The translations under genes were made by a program, and so were the position numbers. The notes under the pieces are model-generated. The model had not been told where the DNA came from and made no database searches. It saw nothing but the letters and a program-made list of their open reading frames with translations. From the NCBI GenBank assembly GCA_043228905.1, contig JBHGNT010000014.1, forward strand, positions 6,944,001 through 7,008,000: a stretch of 64,000 bases of DNA, given 5' to 3'. Origin of the DNA: Azolla caroliniana (lineage: Eukaryota > Polypodiophyta). Below are positions 48,501 to 57,634 of the stretch, one piece after another. Numbering within the stretch: position 1 is the stretch's first letter; each line of letters begins with the position of its first letter.

Positions 48501-49627
48501 AGAGCCTTTACGGACTGAAGCAGGCTCCCCGGCAATGGTACCGGAAGTTCGACTCCTTCATGACCGACGAAGGGTACCTCAAAACGCAGTCCGACCACTG
48601 CGTGTTTGTGAAGAAGTTCGAAGGAGGAGACTCTCTAATACTCCTCCTGTACGTGGACGACATGTTGATCGTCGGACGGGACCAGGTCAAGATACGGATG
48701 CTGAAGAAGGCTCTTCACCGAACCTTCTCAATGAAGGACCTGGGTCCGGCGAGGCAAATACTAGGGATGCACATCATCCGGGACCGGAAGAAGAAGCAGT
48801 TGGGGCTGTCACAGGAGAAGTACGTGACGAAGGTGCTTCACCGGTTCAACATGTCGGAAGCGAGACCGGTCGGATCGACCCTCCCGACAAACTGCAAGCT
48901 GACCAGCAAGCAAAGTCCCAAGACAAAGGCTGAAAAGGAGGATATGATGGAAGTGCCGTATGCCTCAGCCGTCGGGAGCTTGATGTACGCCATGGTGTGT
49001 ACGAGACCGGACATAGGATATGCAGTCGGAGTGGTGAGCCGGTACATGAGCAATCCCGGCAAAGAGCACTGGAACGCGGTCAAGTGGATACTCCGATACC
49101 TGAAGGGCACGGCAAACGTGTGCCTCCGATTCGGCTCCGGTAAGCCCGAACTCGAAGGCTTTACTGATTCTGATATGTCGGCTGATGCAGATACCAGCCG
49201 GTCCACATCAGGGTATGTGATGACGTATGCAGGGGGAGCTGTTTCGTGGCAGTCGAGGCTGCAGAAGACGGTTGCGTTGTCAACCACGGAGGCGGAGTAC
49301 ATGGCGGCTGTTGAAGCCGGCAAGGAAATAATATGGATGAAGGACTTCATTAGAGAGCTCGGTATCCGGCAGGAGGAGTACCGACTCTACTGCGACAGTC
49401 AGAGTGCAATCCACCTTGCAAAGAACGCGGCCTATCACTCCCGGACGAAGCACATCCAGCGAAGATATCACTGGATCCGGGAAAGGATAGAAGACAAGGA
49501 GTTCGTGCTGACGAAGATCCACACGGACGAGAACGGGTCGGATATGCTGACCAAGGTGCTCACACCCGACAAGCTGGAAGCATGCCGGAAGAGGATCGGA
49601 TTGGAGAAACATCCCATGCCGAAGTGA
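45551..49627 (+). CDS. COP-A gag-pol polyprotein, intact
   Basis: A 1358-residue frame from the ATG at 45551, 14 bases after the primer site; an upstream in-frame TTG at 45542 is unlikely to be used. Gag of UBN2 type (about 15-200; Y-A-D-W-K-I-K-M, M-W-K-K-L-S-G-L). CCHC knuckle C233-C236-H241-C246. Protease D320-S-G-A. GAG-pre-integrase site (L-W-H-K-R-L-C-H, C-T-D-C-L-A-G-K-Q) about 440-485. Integrase D509, D571, E606, with 34 rather than 35 residues between the last two. Very acidic linker about 755-820. RT with K-T-A-F-L-H-G and YVDD at 1034-1037. RNase H with T-D-S-D-M, T-E-A-E-Y-M-A and Y-C-D-S-Q. It supplies capsid, protease, integrase and reverse transcriptase for the element. No stop or missing key residue seen. 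Near-identical LTRs suggest current or very recent activity. Confidence 0.97.
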   Translation: MEGGGSGQPMMMVLNAQNYADWKIKMEDLLIVRDLYEPIDRSEIPKGVLESEWKLLNRKAVATIRQYVDVSVLQHVANDTNAYEMWKKLSGLYERKNALNRTSLMRKIVNLKYRDGESMVEHVSTFMGFVNQLAAIKFPLEDAMQAIILMCTLPESWENLVVTLSTSCTEDNLSLQTVKTSILNEEARRRDKEPASDPKMLFTESDRGRQWNRSPQRREKSGTRSQSRGRPTCFHCGKPGHFRKNCRHYRKDNGADDTDSKKSPERNGAYRGATDRRGSDRRGQDRKGTMALAASEEEIMLITEEGELNIAGDETTWVVDSGASFHLTPERRYFSSYTAGEHGCVRMGNEGTCRIAGIGDVWLTTPTGCKMLLKNVRHVPEVRLNLISAGRLDDEGYTGSIRNGVMKFSKGSLIVARARKVNTLYLMNAWLCPEELNVAADTAGELWHKRLCHMSEKGMKRLAEDNLIPVKHVHLEKCTDCLAGKQNRTSFHSRPPTRRSAPLELVHTDVCQVETKSHGGAQYFVTFIDDHSRKLWTAPMKTKDQVLCVFKELHARVERESGKKLKAIRADNGGEYRGQFQEYCRSKGIRLEFTVPKTPELNGLAERMNRTIMERVRSMLAHAKLPKGFWAEAMSTATYVINRSPSVPLDGDTPQRVWTGREVSYRHLKVFGCLAYVHVAKDRRGKLDPKTRPCIFLGYGDDEFGYRVWDPVDKKIFRSRDIVFMEDKTLTDWESEKKMKSSKSTGEDKLYEEQSRLARDRLALEDPAEDGEEREPAEEDENDTGTVPDPEMDSDEEEESGEPVTEAPERRYPLRERRAPRRFPEPEHVLLTDEGEPESFEEAKHDTQSRKWLSAMQDEMDSLHENHTYELVELPKGKRALRNKWVFKLKPGDAGNPPRYKARIVVKGFQQKKGVDFDEIFAPVVKMTSIRTVLSIAASMDLEVEQMDVKTAFLHGDLDEEIYMQQPEGFEKKGKEHLVCRLKKSLYGLKQAPRQWYRKFDSFMTDEGYLKTQSDHCVFVKKFEGGDSLILLLYVDDMLIVGRDQVKIRMLKKALHRTFSMKDLGPARQILGMHIIRDRKKKQLGLSQEKYVTKVLHRFNMSEARPVGSTLPTNCKLTSKQSPKTKAEKEDMMEVPYASAVGSLMYAMVCTRPDIGYAVGVVSRYMSNPGKEHWNAVKWILRYLKGTANVCLRFGSGKPELEGFTDSDMSADADTSRSTSGYVMTYAGGAVSWQSRLQKTVALSTTEAEYMAAVEAGKEIIWMKDFIRELGIRQEEYRLYCDSQSAIHLAKNAAYHSRTKHIQRRYHWIRERIEDKEFVLTKIHTDENGSDMLTKVLTPDKLEACRKRIGLEKHPMPK

Positions 49628-49635
49628 AGGGGGAG
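49627..49635 (+). other. Polypurine tract, COP-A copy 2
   Basis: AAGGGGGAG, beginning at the last base of the stop codon and ending two bases before the 3' LTR. Confidence 0.85.
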
Positions 49636-49637
49636 TT

Positions 49638-50236
49638 TGTTGGGATTACGGTCCCTTCGGATGGGATGGTCGGATCCGGTTGTCGGTTTCGGATCCGGAT
49701 GACGAAGACCCCGGTTTCGGTACCGGATGACGAATGTACCCGGAGAGCGATCCGGATGCAGGGACATATCCGTGAATATGTTCGCTATGGGCCCCTGAGG
49801 CTACAGTTGTAAATAGCCCAAAGTCATATGAGTATAAATATGACTTAGGGCAAACTGTTTTGTTGTTGCTTCTCATTTTTTCTGTTTTTTCCACTTTAGA
49901 GGAGTGAAGAGAGAGCAGCCGTGAGAGAGAGAGAGAGAGAGAGCGCGAGAGAGAAAGAGGTAGACGCCTCTGTGTATTTCCGCCGCCTGTGGCGAGGACA
50001 GCGAGCTCAAGGTCGTCGCCTTGGAGCTCGTCATTGTATACTTCTCTGTATAGTGTTGTTTGGAGTCTTGTACTCCCGTGGTTTTTCCCCGTTTAGGGTT
50101 TTCCACGTTAATCCTTGTGTACTCGCGTTTCTTCGTCTTGTTTCTACGTGTGTTTCCTATTTTCTGCTCCATTGATCCGCGATTAATCGGTTGTGGCCGA
50201 GATAAGAAAGGAGGATAGAAGGGTCTATTCCTTACA
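49638..50236 (+). repeat. COP-A copy 2, 3' LTR (599 bp)
   Basis: Matches the 5' LTR except for T/C in GGATCTGG versus GGATCCGG and A/C in the GA run. Confidence 0.98.
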
Positions 50237-50756
50237 CTCTAGATGTGCTTGGTACGAGAGTGGTAGGCAACATTCTTTGCATGGTGGATGATAGTCTGAT
50301 TATCACAGTGAAGTAGGAATTTATCTTGCTTCATTCCTAATTCACCTTTCGTACATTGACCAGAATTCAGGTTACAGTTCATCGGTAGTGTAGATCCGAC
50401 ATGTTTTGCATTATACATATTAGACCTTTATAATACTTTTGTCACATATTTCTCTTGTGATAGCCACACCATATTTTTATTCTTGTCCCAGATTAAGTGC
50501 ATTCCCAAAATTTGTCTTGTTGGACCTAAGTCCTTCATTGCAAAGGACGTACTCGGAACCTTTTTCAGACTTGCAATCTTATTTGCATTGTGTCTGACAA
50601 CCATCATATCGTCTACATAGAGGAGTAGAATAACAAAAGCACCTAATCATCATACCTCGTCACAAATACACAATGATCGGCTTGTGTTTTGTGGAATCCA
50701 TGTTTTAGCATGAAGGATTCAAACTTCTTAAACCATTGTCGAGGAGCTTGCTTTAG
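50237..50756 (-). pseudogene. COP-E RT and RNase H, middle part
   Basis: Minus strand, right to left: K-Q-A-P-R-Q-W, H-C-V-F-V, the catalytic Y-V-D-D-M after a frameshift (near 50610), F-A-M-K-D-L-G-P, then C-D-N-Q-T-I-I-H-H-A-K-N and Y-H-S-R-T-K-H-I at the left end. Related to COP-A but well diverged. It is bounded by COP-A copy 2 on the left and COP-B copy 2 on the right; both cut a once continuous pol. Confidence 0.85.
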
Positions 50757-51186
50757 TGTTGAGAGACAAGCTCAACATTGGCCAGATCGGTTGGGACCGA
50801 TCGGTTAGGTTTCACCGGTGCGTAGAACAGATGCGTGAACCAGTACGCAAACCAGTGCGTAACGAGAGGCCGTATTGATGCGTAAACCAAAAGGCCATTA
50901 GAGAGATATTCCTTACAAAGGAATAATTTTGGGAGTGAGTGTCGAGGCTCACTTATGAGCAGTCAAGTACTGTCAGTACTTGTGTCAGCCCGATTGTCGG
51001 GGCTTGTATAAAAGTGCTCACTAAGCACATCCGATGTACAGATCGAGTATTATTTTTTGAATTAAGTTGTGGTGTTTACTCTCTCTCTGTCTCTCCCATG
51101 CGTACAATGCAAACCTAAGCTTTCCATTAAACATGCGTTTTCTGTTGTTCGGTTTCCTATATTGCTTCCCCATGCCATTCTTTTCA
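50757..51186 (+). repeat. COP-B copy 2, 5' LTR (430 bp)
   Basis: Starts TGTTGAG-n7-CTCAACA, ends TTCTTTTCA. A block of short GCGTAAAC/GCGTGAAC-like repeats lies near 50818-50890. TATAAAAG near 51008 is followed at once by a hairpin (51014-51028). Confidence 0.96.
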
Positions 51187-51266
51187 TGGTATCAGAGCGC
51201 GAGGGTTGAGAACCTCTGCACGACGTTGCTTGAAAGAAAAACCAACGAAGAAGAACAAGAAAACCG

Positions 51267-51980
51267 ATGGACAGAGGAATGGCTAGCTCGCTTTCGACGG
51301 AGAAGCTCGACAGAACCAACTACGCATCTTGGTCCTACAAGATGCACCAGTACTTGCTCGGACACAGTTACTGGAGCTATGTCGATGGAGCAAATGACAC
51401 AGCGCCCGATTCGACACACAAAGACTTCCCGGCGCGGGAACAATCGGCGAGCAGAGTGTTGTACTGTCTCACGTCTTGTGTGGACGAATAGCTATTAAGC
51501 TACGTTCGGGATGCAAAAACGCCAAAGGGTGCGTGGGAAAATCTAAAGAAGATCTTCGCCATGAGCACCACAGCCAGGAAGCTTCAGCTCCGACAAGAGT
51601 TGAGCAACCTACGGCAACACGATTTGTCGATGGCTAACTATACCTCGAAGATCAAGGACATATGCGACTCCTTAGCTTCCATCGATGTGAACATCGAGGA
51701 AAGTGAGATGGTCCAGGTTTGTCTCGGGGGTTTAGCGTCAAAGTTCGGAGCGTTCCGAACTGCTGTGTGTACATGGGAGAATACGCCGTCGTTTTTCGAC
51801 TTACAGTCGATGCTCCTTATAAAGGAGAACCACGCGGGTGCGTTGACAAGCATGCATGCCGACAGCAAGATGTTGTACATGGAAGGAGATAGGCCCCGTG
51901 GTCGTGGCGGACGAGGCAAGTCGGTACGCAATGGAGGCGGAATGCTGGTATTGTGGCAAGAAAGGTCACAAGGAGATTGA
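51267..51980 (+). pseudogene. COP-B gag, one stop
   Basis: ATG at 51267; homologous to the gag at 16858. A TAG at 51489 replaces a Gln codon (single C-to-T change), after which the same frame continues from 51492 to about 51950 (L-R-Q-E-L-S-N-L, L-G-G-L-A-S-K-F-G-A-F). A frameshift near 51945 moves the knuckle to another frame. In the knuckle the last Cys is Tyr (C-W-Y-C-G-K-K-G-H-K-E-I-E-Y), so zinc binding is impaired. Confidence 0.87.
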
Positions 51981-52736
51981 GTACTGGAAAAAGTGCGCCG
52001 ATTCGGAGAGAACCGGGTCCGGAATAGGTTCCGGACAGACCGACAAAGGAAATCGGCAACGATCGCACTATGCCGAAGGATTCGGAGAAGTCGGAAAAGG
52101 GTCAGTCTTCGTGATGAGACACGAAGCACACTCCATGAGGAAGATCACCCCAAAGTCGGAGGAGGTGTGGTACGTCGACTCCGGCGCGTCAAACCACATG
52201 ACGTGCCACAAGGAGTGGTTCTCATACCTTGAGAAACCGACGCAACCAGGAGTAGTCGCAACCGGAGACGACACTCCACATCCAATCGTGAATGTCGGTG
52301 AAGTTCCCTTGAGCAATGTCGGGCAGCAAGGGAAACTTATGAACGTGTTACACGTCCCGAGAATTACGAAGAATCTGGTGTCGGTCGGGCAGATCGTTGA
52401 CCAAGGGATGCAGGTTCGGTTTACACATCTCGGGTGCTTCATTGAGGAAGAAGGCCGTGTTATTGCGCAAGGGCGTAGAGATGGGAGGATGTTCACCTCG
52501 ACTCTACTGACGGTGGCACCGCAATGTTCACGAAGGGACAAAAAGTCAAGTCAACCATCGACTTATGGCACAAGCGGATAGGCCACGTCAACTACCAGCG
52601 GCTTCAAGACCTGCAATCGAAACAAGTGGTGTTCGGATTGCCCAAATTTAGTGGCTGGAAGGCACAAATTTGTGAAGCCTGCCAGCTTGGGAAGCAACAC
52701 TGACTTCCCTTCCCCAACGAGCATAACCAGAGCCGG
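51945..52736 (+). pseudogene. COP-B protease and GAG-pre-integrase
   Basis: Frame 51945-52490: knuckle, V-W-Y-V-D-S-G-A-S-N-H-M (protease Asp present), V-L-H-V-P-R-I-T-K-N-L. A frameshift lies near 52495, then the zinc site in another frame, ending C-E-A-C-Q-L-G-K-Q-H and TGA at 52701, the stop shared with copy 1. Confidence 0.85.
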
Positions 52737-53400
52737 AACAAGCTCGACTTGATACACTTCGATGTGTGGGGGCCTGCACAAAATATTAGTCTTGGCGGGA
52801 GCCGATATTTCGTCTCCTTCATCGACGACTACACCCAGCACACATGGATCTACCTCATCGAGAGGAAGAGCGAAGTCTTCGACTATTTCTGGAACCTCAA
52901 AGGGTTCGTGGAAATGGAAACAGGAAGGAAGATCAAATGCCTGTAGTTGGATGGCGGAAAAGAATACTTTTCTGGCCAATTCAATGGTTATCTACAACAG
53001 ATGGGAATTCGGCGCGAATTCAGTTGTAGATACACGCTAGAGCAAAACGGCGTGGCCGAGAGGAAAAATCGGTCGGTTGTGGAAGCGGCGCGGGCAATGC
53101 TGGAAGAAAAGGGCTTGCCCAAGTTATATTGGGCCGAAGCAGTACGAACCGCGGTATACATCCAGAACCGGATCGGAGACAAAGTGTCGGCACATGAGCT
53201 ATATTTCGGAACAAAGCCGAACTTGCGACACTTATGAGTTTTCGGTAGCATTGCGTATGTGCATGTGCCGAAGGAGAAACGGAGGAAGCTGGACGCAAAG
53301 GCCGAGAAATGTATCTTGGTCGGCTACTCGGATGAGCAGAAGGGTTATAAGTGCACCAAACAAGTGCCAAACAAGCGCACGTGAGCCACGACGTTGTGTT
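52737..53400 (+). pseudogene. COP-B integrase core
   Basis: Open 52749-52943: F-D-V-W-G-P and Y-F-V-S-F-I-D-D-Y-T, then TAG at 52944. Open 52947-53234: L-D-G-G-K-E-Y-F-S and Q-N-G-V-A-E-R-K-N-R, then TGA at 53235. All three catalytic residues remain; three stops and a frameshift do not allow a full protein. Confidence 0.86.
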
Positions 53401-54890
53401 TGATGAATCAGCATCCTGGTACTTGCCTCCGATTCCGGATCTCAACTCCAATCCGAGTTCCAACTATGAGGCCAACGAGACCGCGATGCCTCCGGATGAA
53501 CCTGAAATCGGGACCCGCGAAGAGAGTCTGATTTCGTTTCGGTTAAGTGGACCGAATGGATGAAGAGCCGGCGAGTAGTGGAGACTCAATCGTGCATTCC
53601 CCGCGCAGGATGCCGAGGAGACAGCTTACGCGCAAAGAGAAAGGGAAGAAGAAGGTGTCGGATTCCGGCACGGATAAGAACGAGTCAGACCGACACGAGT
53701 CCGACTCCGAGGGAAGCCGTGACAGGTCTTCAAGAGCGAAGTCTGCGTTGGCCGAGAAGACCTCGACATCGGCTAATGAACGATTATGCCGATCTACCCG
53801 CCAGAAGAACCCAATTGTGCGGTTCGGATACAACGAGTACATGGCGCATCATTATGCGTACATGACCCGTGTACCGGAAGTGTGTGAGTCGGAGAGCTAC
53901 GCAGAAGCGGCTAAGGACGCGAATTGGTGTGCCGCGATGGAGGAAGGGATGCACGCATTGGCGGAAAACGAGACTTGGGACTTGGTTGACGCACCAAAGG
54001 TCAAGTACAACATCGCCGGCTCGGTCAACCGATACAAGGTCCTGTTAGTGGCAAAAGGCTACGCGCAGAAACACGGCATCGACTATGATGAGACGTTTGC
54101 GCCGATTGTGAAGATAACAACCATTCGTGTTTTGCTCGCCATAGCTGCGGCAACGGGGTGGCACTTACATCAGATGGATGTAAAGAATGCGTTCTTGCAA
54201 GGTGAGCTTGAGGAACAGGTGTACATGGTACAGGCCCCCGGATTTCACTCCGGAACGAACACGTCGGCAGTGTGTCGATTGAAGAAGTCCCTTTACGGAC
54301 TGAAGCAAGCCCCGCGTGCCTGGAACACGAAGATCACGCAACAACTGCGAAGGATGGGCTTTGTAACTCAAAATCGGGCTCTTCCCTGTTCATCCGGAAA
54401 GGTCGACTCGGTCTGGTCAATATTTTACTATATGTTGATGACTTGGTCATCATCGGCACCAACCTAGGTGAAATCGACCGCGTAAAGCTCTAGCTTGCGG
54501 CATCGTTCGACATGAAGGATCTGGGGGACCTTCATTACTTGCTCGGGATCGAAGTGATCCGCACCCCCGAAGGCATACTGATTAGCCAACGTCATTACAC
54601 ACTAAATATGCTCTTCAAATTCGGGATGGCAGACTGTAAGTCCATCTCGACTCCTCTGGATAGAACTGTCAAGCTTCGCCCCCATTCCAGAGAGGTATGC
54701 TACCCGACGAGGTTCCGACAAATTGTCGGAAGCCTTATCTACTTGACAATCACCCGACCTGATCTCAGTTATCCGGTCAGGGTGATCAGTCAGTTTATGG
54801 CGCGACCTACCAAGGAGCACCTTTAGTGTGCGCAACGCGTACTGCAGTACGTAAGCGGCACTAAGGACCGGGGACTACTATATCGGTCCG
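53401..54890 (+). pseudogene. COP-B linker and reverse transcriptase
   Basis: Linker with acidic and Lys-rich parts, then the open piece 53547-54467: R-F-G-Y-N-E-Y-M-A-H-H, L-L-V-A-K-G-Y-A-Q, M-D-V-K-N-A-F-L-Q-G, S-L-Y-G-L-K-Q-A-P-R. A frameshift near 54370 moves to 54272-54493 with I-L-L-Y-V-D-D-L-V (YVDD intact), TAG at 54491, then 54512-54826 with F-L/L-G-I-E-V-I-R and L-T-I-T-R-P-D-L-S-Y. The TAG at 54824 is shared with the fragment at 20753. Confidence 0.88.
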
Positions 54891-55392
54891 ATACAACCCC
54901 ACAGTTGGTTGGCTACACCGATGCCGACTGCGCCGACAACGTCATCGATCGCCGATCCAGGTCCGGTTTCGCGTTCTCTCTTGGGAGTGCCGCGATCACG
55001 TGGAGTAGCAAGAAGCAGCCGACAGTTGCGCTGTCGAGCACCGAAGCCGAGTATAGAGGAGCGGTTGTCGCGACATGCGAAGCAATATGGTTAAAGCGGC
55101 TACTTAAGGATGTGCAGGTGAAGGTGTCTGATCCAATGACTATCTACTACGACAACCTCAACAACATCAAGGTCGCCAAGAACCCCGTTTTCCACGCCCG
55201 GACTAAGCACATTGAGGTGCACTACCATTTCATCCGTGAGCGTGTTCTCTCCAGTGAAGTCGAACTTCAGTTTGTTCCGACGGATCGGCAGACCGCCGAC
55301 ATCTTCCCCAAGCCTCTTGGACTGGACAAGTTGCGGCAATTCTTGGGTGCGCTTGGGTTGCGTCACCTCGACGTGCCGAACTTGAGGGGGAG
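54891..55392 (+). pseudogene. COP-B RNase H, open
   Basis: Within the open frame 54905-55648: L-V-G-Y-T-D-A-D-C-A, V-A-L-S-S-T-E-A-E-Y-R-G-A, Y-Y-D-N-L-N-N-I, H-A-R-T-K-H-I-E-V and the end L-G-L-R-H-L-D-V-P-N-L-R-G. Catalytic Asp and Glu are present. Copia pol normally stops about here; this frame goes on into the extension. Confidence 0.88.
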
Positions 55393-55905
55393 AGATGTCT
55401 CGAATTACCACGGAAGGGGGAGAGAAGACCGCGACGCCGAGTTAGAAGACGAATTCGTCGATTTCGGATCGGCTAAAGAAGCCGAGGGCGGACCCGCAGA
55501 AGATTCCGGAAGCAAACATAAGGGGAGCAGCCGAAAGAAAGAGTCGAAGCCAGCCAAGCATGGGGAGATGACACCGTCAAGGGTGAGAAGACCAAAGACG
55601 AGTTGGAGACAGCCAACTCGGACGAGAGTGAAAACCGGTCGAAGATAGCCGAGTCGGTTCGGATGTTTGATTCGGATACACTAAATCAACCGAGGGCCAA
55701 GCGGAGAAGAAGGCATCAGGAGAAGCGCCAACACCACGACGGCAAGGGAACTGTGAAGGGTCGTGGGAGCAGACAAGCCGACCGGAAGGGTCGAAGTGCG
55801 CAGAGTCAAACAGGTCGAGGAGCGCGAGCGAGGCGTGGAGCCAGGAGGAACCTGAGCGGTGATCCAGAAGAACCCGAAGAGCCTCAAGTTGAGCTTGAGG
55901 GGGAG
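55393..55905 (+). pseudogene. COP-B C-terminal extension, charged and Arg-rich
   Basis: About 510 bases between RNase H and the LTR, where COP-A and COP-G have only the stop and the polypurine tract. The RNase H frame continues with acidic then Lys/Ser-rich residues to about 55575. After a probable frameshift, the frame through 55603-55911 has K-R-R-R-R-H-Q-E-K-R, R-G-R-G-S-R and G-A-R-A-R-R-G-A-R-R and ends L-E-G-E-C at the LTR. It could be a nuclear localisation or nucleic-acid-binding tail. No known domain recognised. Confidence 0.65.
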
Positions 55906-56360
55906 TGTTGACAGACAAGCTCAACATCGGCCGGATCGGTTGAGCAAGCCGAGGACCGGATCGGTTGGAACCGATCGGTTAGGCCAGACGAATGCGTAAA
56001 ACAGATGCGTGAACTAGTACGTAAACCAGTGCGTAACGAGAGGCTGTATCGGTGCGTAAACCGAAAGGCCATTAGAGAGATATTCCTCACAAAGGAATAA
56101 TTTTGGGAGTGAGTGTCGAGGCTCACTTATGAGCAGTCAAGTACTGTCAGTACTTGTGTCAGCCCGATTGTCAGGGCTTGTATAAAAGTGCTCATTGAGC
56201 ACATCCGATGTACAAATCGAGTATTATTTTTTGAATTAAGTTGTGGTGTTTACTCTCTCTCTGTCTCTCCCATGTGTACAATGCAAACCTAAGTTTTCCA
56301 TTAAACCTGCGTTTTCTGTTGTTCGGTTTCCTATATTGCTTCCACACGCCATTCTTTTCA
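55906..56360 (+). repeat. COP-B copy 2, 3' LTR (455 bp)
   Basis: Like the 5' LTR with an extra 25-bp duplication around CCGGATCGGTTG near 55940. TATAAAAG at 56181-56188 runs straight into the perfect hairpin GTGCTCA-T-TGAGCAC (56188-56202). Confidence 0.96.
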
Positions 56361-57630
56361 TTTAGACCATATAAGCTCTCCCTCAATCTGCATACAAGAT
56401 TTTCTTTTCCTTTAACCTCAAAACCCTCATGTTGTTGTATATAGATTTCCTCTTCCAAACCATCATGTAGGAATGTTATTTCTATGTCCAGTTGTTCAAT
56501 CTCCATATTCAACTTTTGAGTACCCCAAGAATATGCATAGCTTGGACTTGTTGTCTATCTTTGATCTCTAATCTTTTCAACATGCATATAAGCCAGGCAT
56601 CTAAACACCCTCATTTGGTAAGAATCATTTCTTCCTGTCCATACCCTCTATGGGACATTACCATTTAGAGGCACTGAGGGGTAATTTTTTGTAAGATAAA
56701 ATAGCCGTCGTCATTGCCTCAACCCAATACAACTGCAACAATTTTGCAGCATGTGAAAACCTACTTCTCATCCTCTCCATTATGATCATGGCCATCCTCT
56801 CAACCTAGCTTAGGTGTCTTTGGCACTGTATACTCAAGTTTGATACCTTGACTCTTGCAACACAACTCAAATTTACCCCAGTACTCTGTAAGATAAAATA
56901 GCCGTCGTCATTGCCTCAACCCAATACAACTGCAACAATTTTGCAGCATGTGAAAACCTACTTCTCATCCTCTCCATTATGATCATGGCCATCCTCTCAA
57001 CCTAGCTTAGGTGTCTTTGGCACTGTATACTCAAGTTTGATACCTTGACTCTTGCAACACAACTCAAATTTACCCCAGTACTCACCACCATTGTCTGTTT
57101 GGACAACCTTTAGCTCCTGTCAAGATTCTTTCTAAGCCCTGGCCTAGAACTCCTTAAAGACCGACAACACCTAGTCTTTACTTTACAACACGAAAGCCCA
57201 CAATTTTCTGTTGTAATCATCAATTAAAGTCACAAAATATTGTGCACCACAATGTGACTTTGCATCCAAATAATATACATATGTATAGACCAATTCTAAG
57301 GCATGTTCTCTTCTCATCAAAGGCCTGGAGTGAAAGGCAACCCTATTTTGCTTATCGGCCAAGCAATCAACACATTGTTTTAGATGCATACCATTCACTT
57401 TCGAAGGAGATCCTTTTCAGCAAGCATATACATTCTCCTCTCGCTCTTGTGGCCAAGCCTTTTATGTCATAACTAACCATCTAAGTCGGCAACTACATTT
57501 GCCTCATATCCACATAGTTTTGTATTCATTACATATATTGTACTTTGCTTTTATGTTTGAGCCACTATCAAATTTCCTTTGCAAAATTTCCATCCACCAT
57601 TTTGGAAGCTACCGTCCAATTTGATCATAT
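56361..57630 (-). pseudogene. COP-E gag-pre-integrase, integrase and RT start (minus strand)
   Basis: Right to left: protease end/pre-integrase (N-L-I-V-A, H-K-R-L-G-H near 57460), the open piece 57398-57183 with C-V-D-C-L-A-D-K-Q-N and Y-F-V-T-L-I-D-D-Y-N, integrase core and C-part to about 56600, then RT fingers near 56480-56361 (F-L-H-D-G-L-E-E-E-I-Y, C-R-L-R-E-S-L-Y-G-L). The segment between integrase end and RT is shortened by deletion. A 197-bp tandem duplication (56691-57083) lies in the integrase. Confidence 0.83.
56691..57083. repeat. Tandem duplication, 2 x 197 bp
   Basis: Bases 56691-56887 and 56888-57083 appear identical, with CTC at the junction. It lies inside the dead COP-E integrase, so it is not an ancestral feature of the element. 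Confidence 0.94.
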
Positions 57631-57634
57631 TTGT

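Larger units (their letters stand above)
44923..50236 (+). mobile_element. COP-A copy 2: complete, recently inserted Ty1/copia element
   Basis: Two 599-bp LTRs (44923-45521, 49638-50236) differing at about two bases, TG...CA ends, a CTCTA target duplication (44918-44922, 50237-50241), primer site, polypurine tract and one intact polyprotein. It is inserted in the RNase H of the minus-strand COP-E relic. Confidence 0.98.
50757..56360 (+). mobile_element. COP-B copy 2: full-length Ty1/copia element, degenerate
   Basis: LTRs of 430 bp (50757-51186) and 455 bp (55906-56360), a TTTAG target duplication (50752-50756, 56361-56365), primer site at 51187-51198 and PPT GAGGGGGAG before 55906. Inserted in COP-E RT. 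The LTRs differ by a 25-bp repeat and many substitutions, so it is older than COP-A copy 2. The coding region has many stops. Confidence 0.97.

Noticed and set aside
55393-55905. COP-B extension as an envelope gene
   Set aside because: No signal peptide, transmembrane segment or glycoprotein-like cysteine pattern; the region is hydrophilic and Arg-rich.
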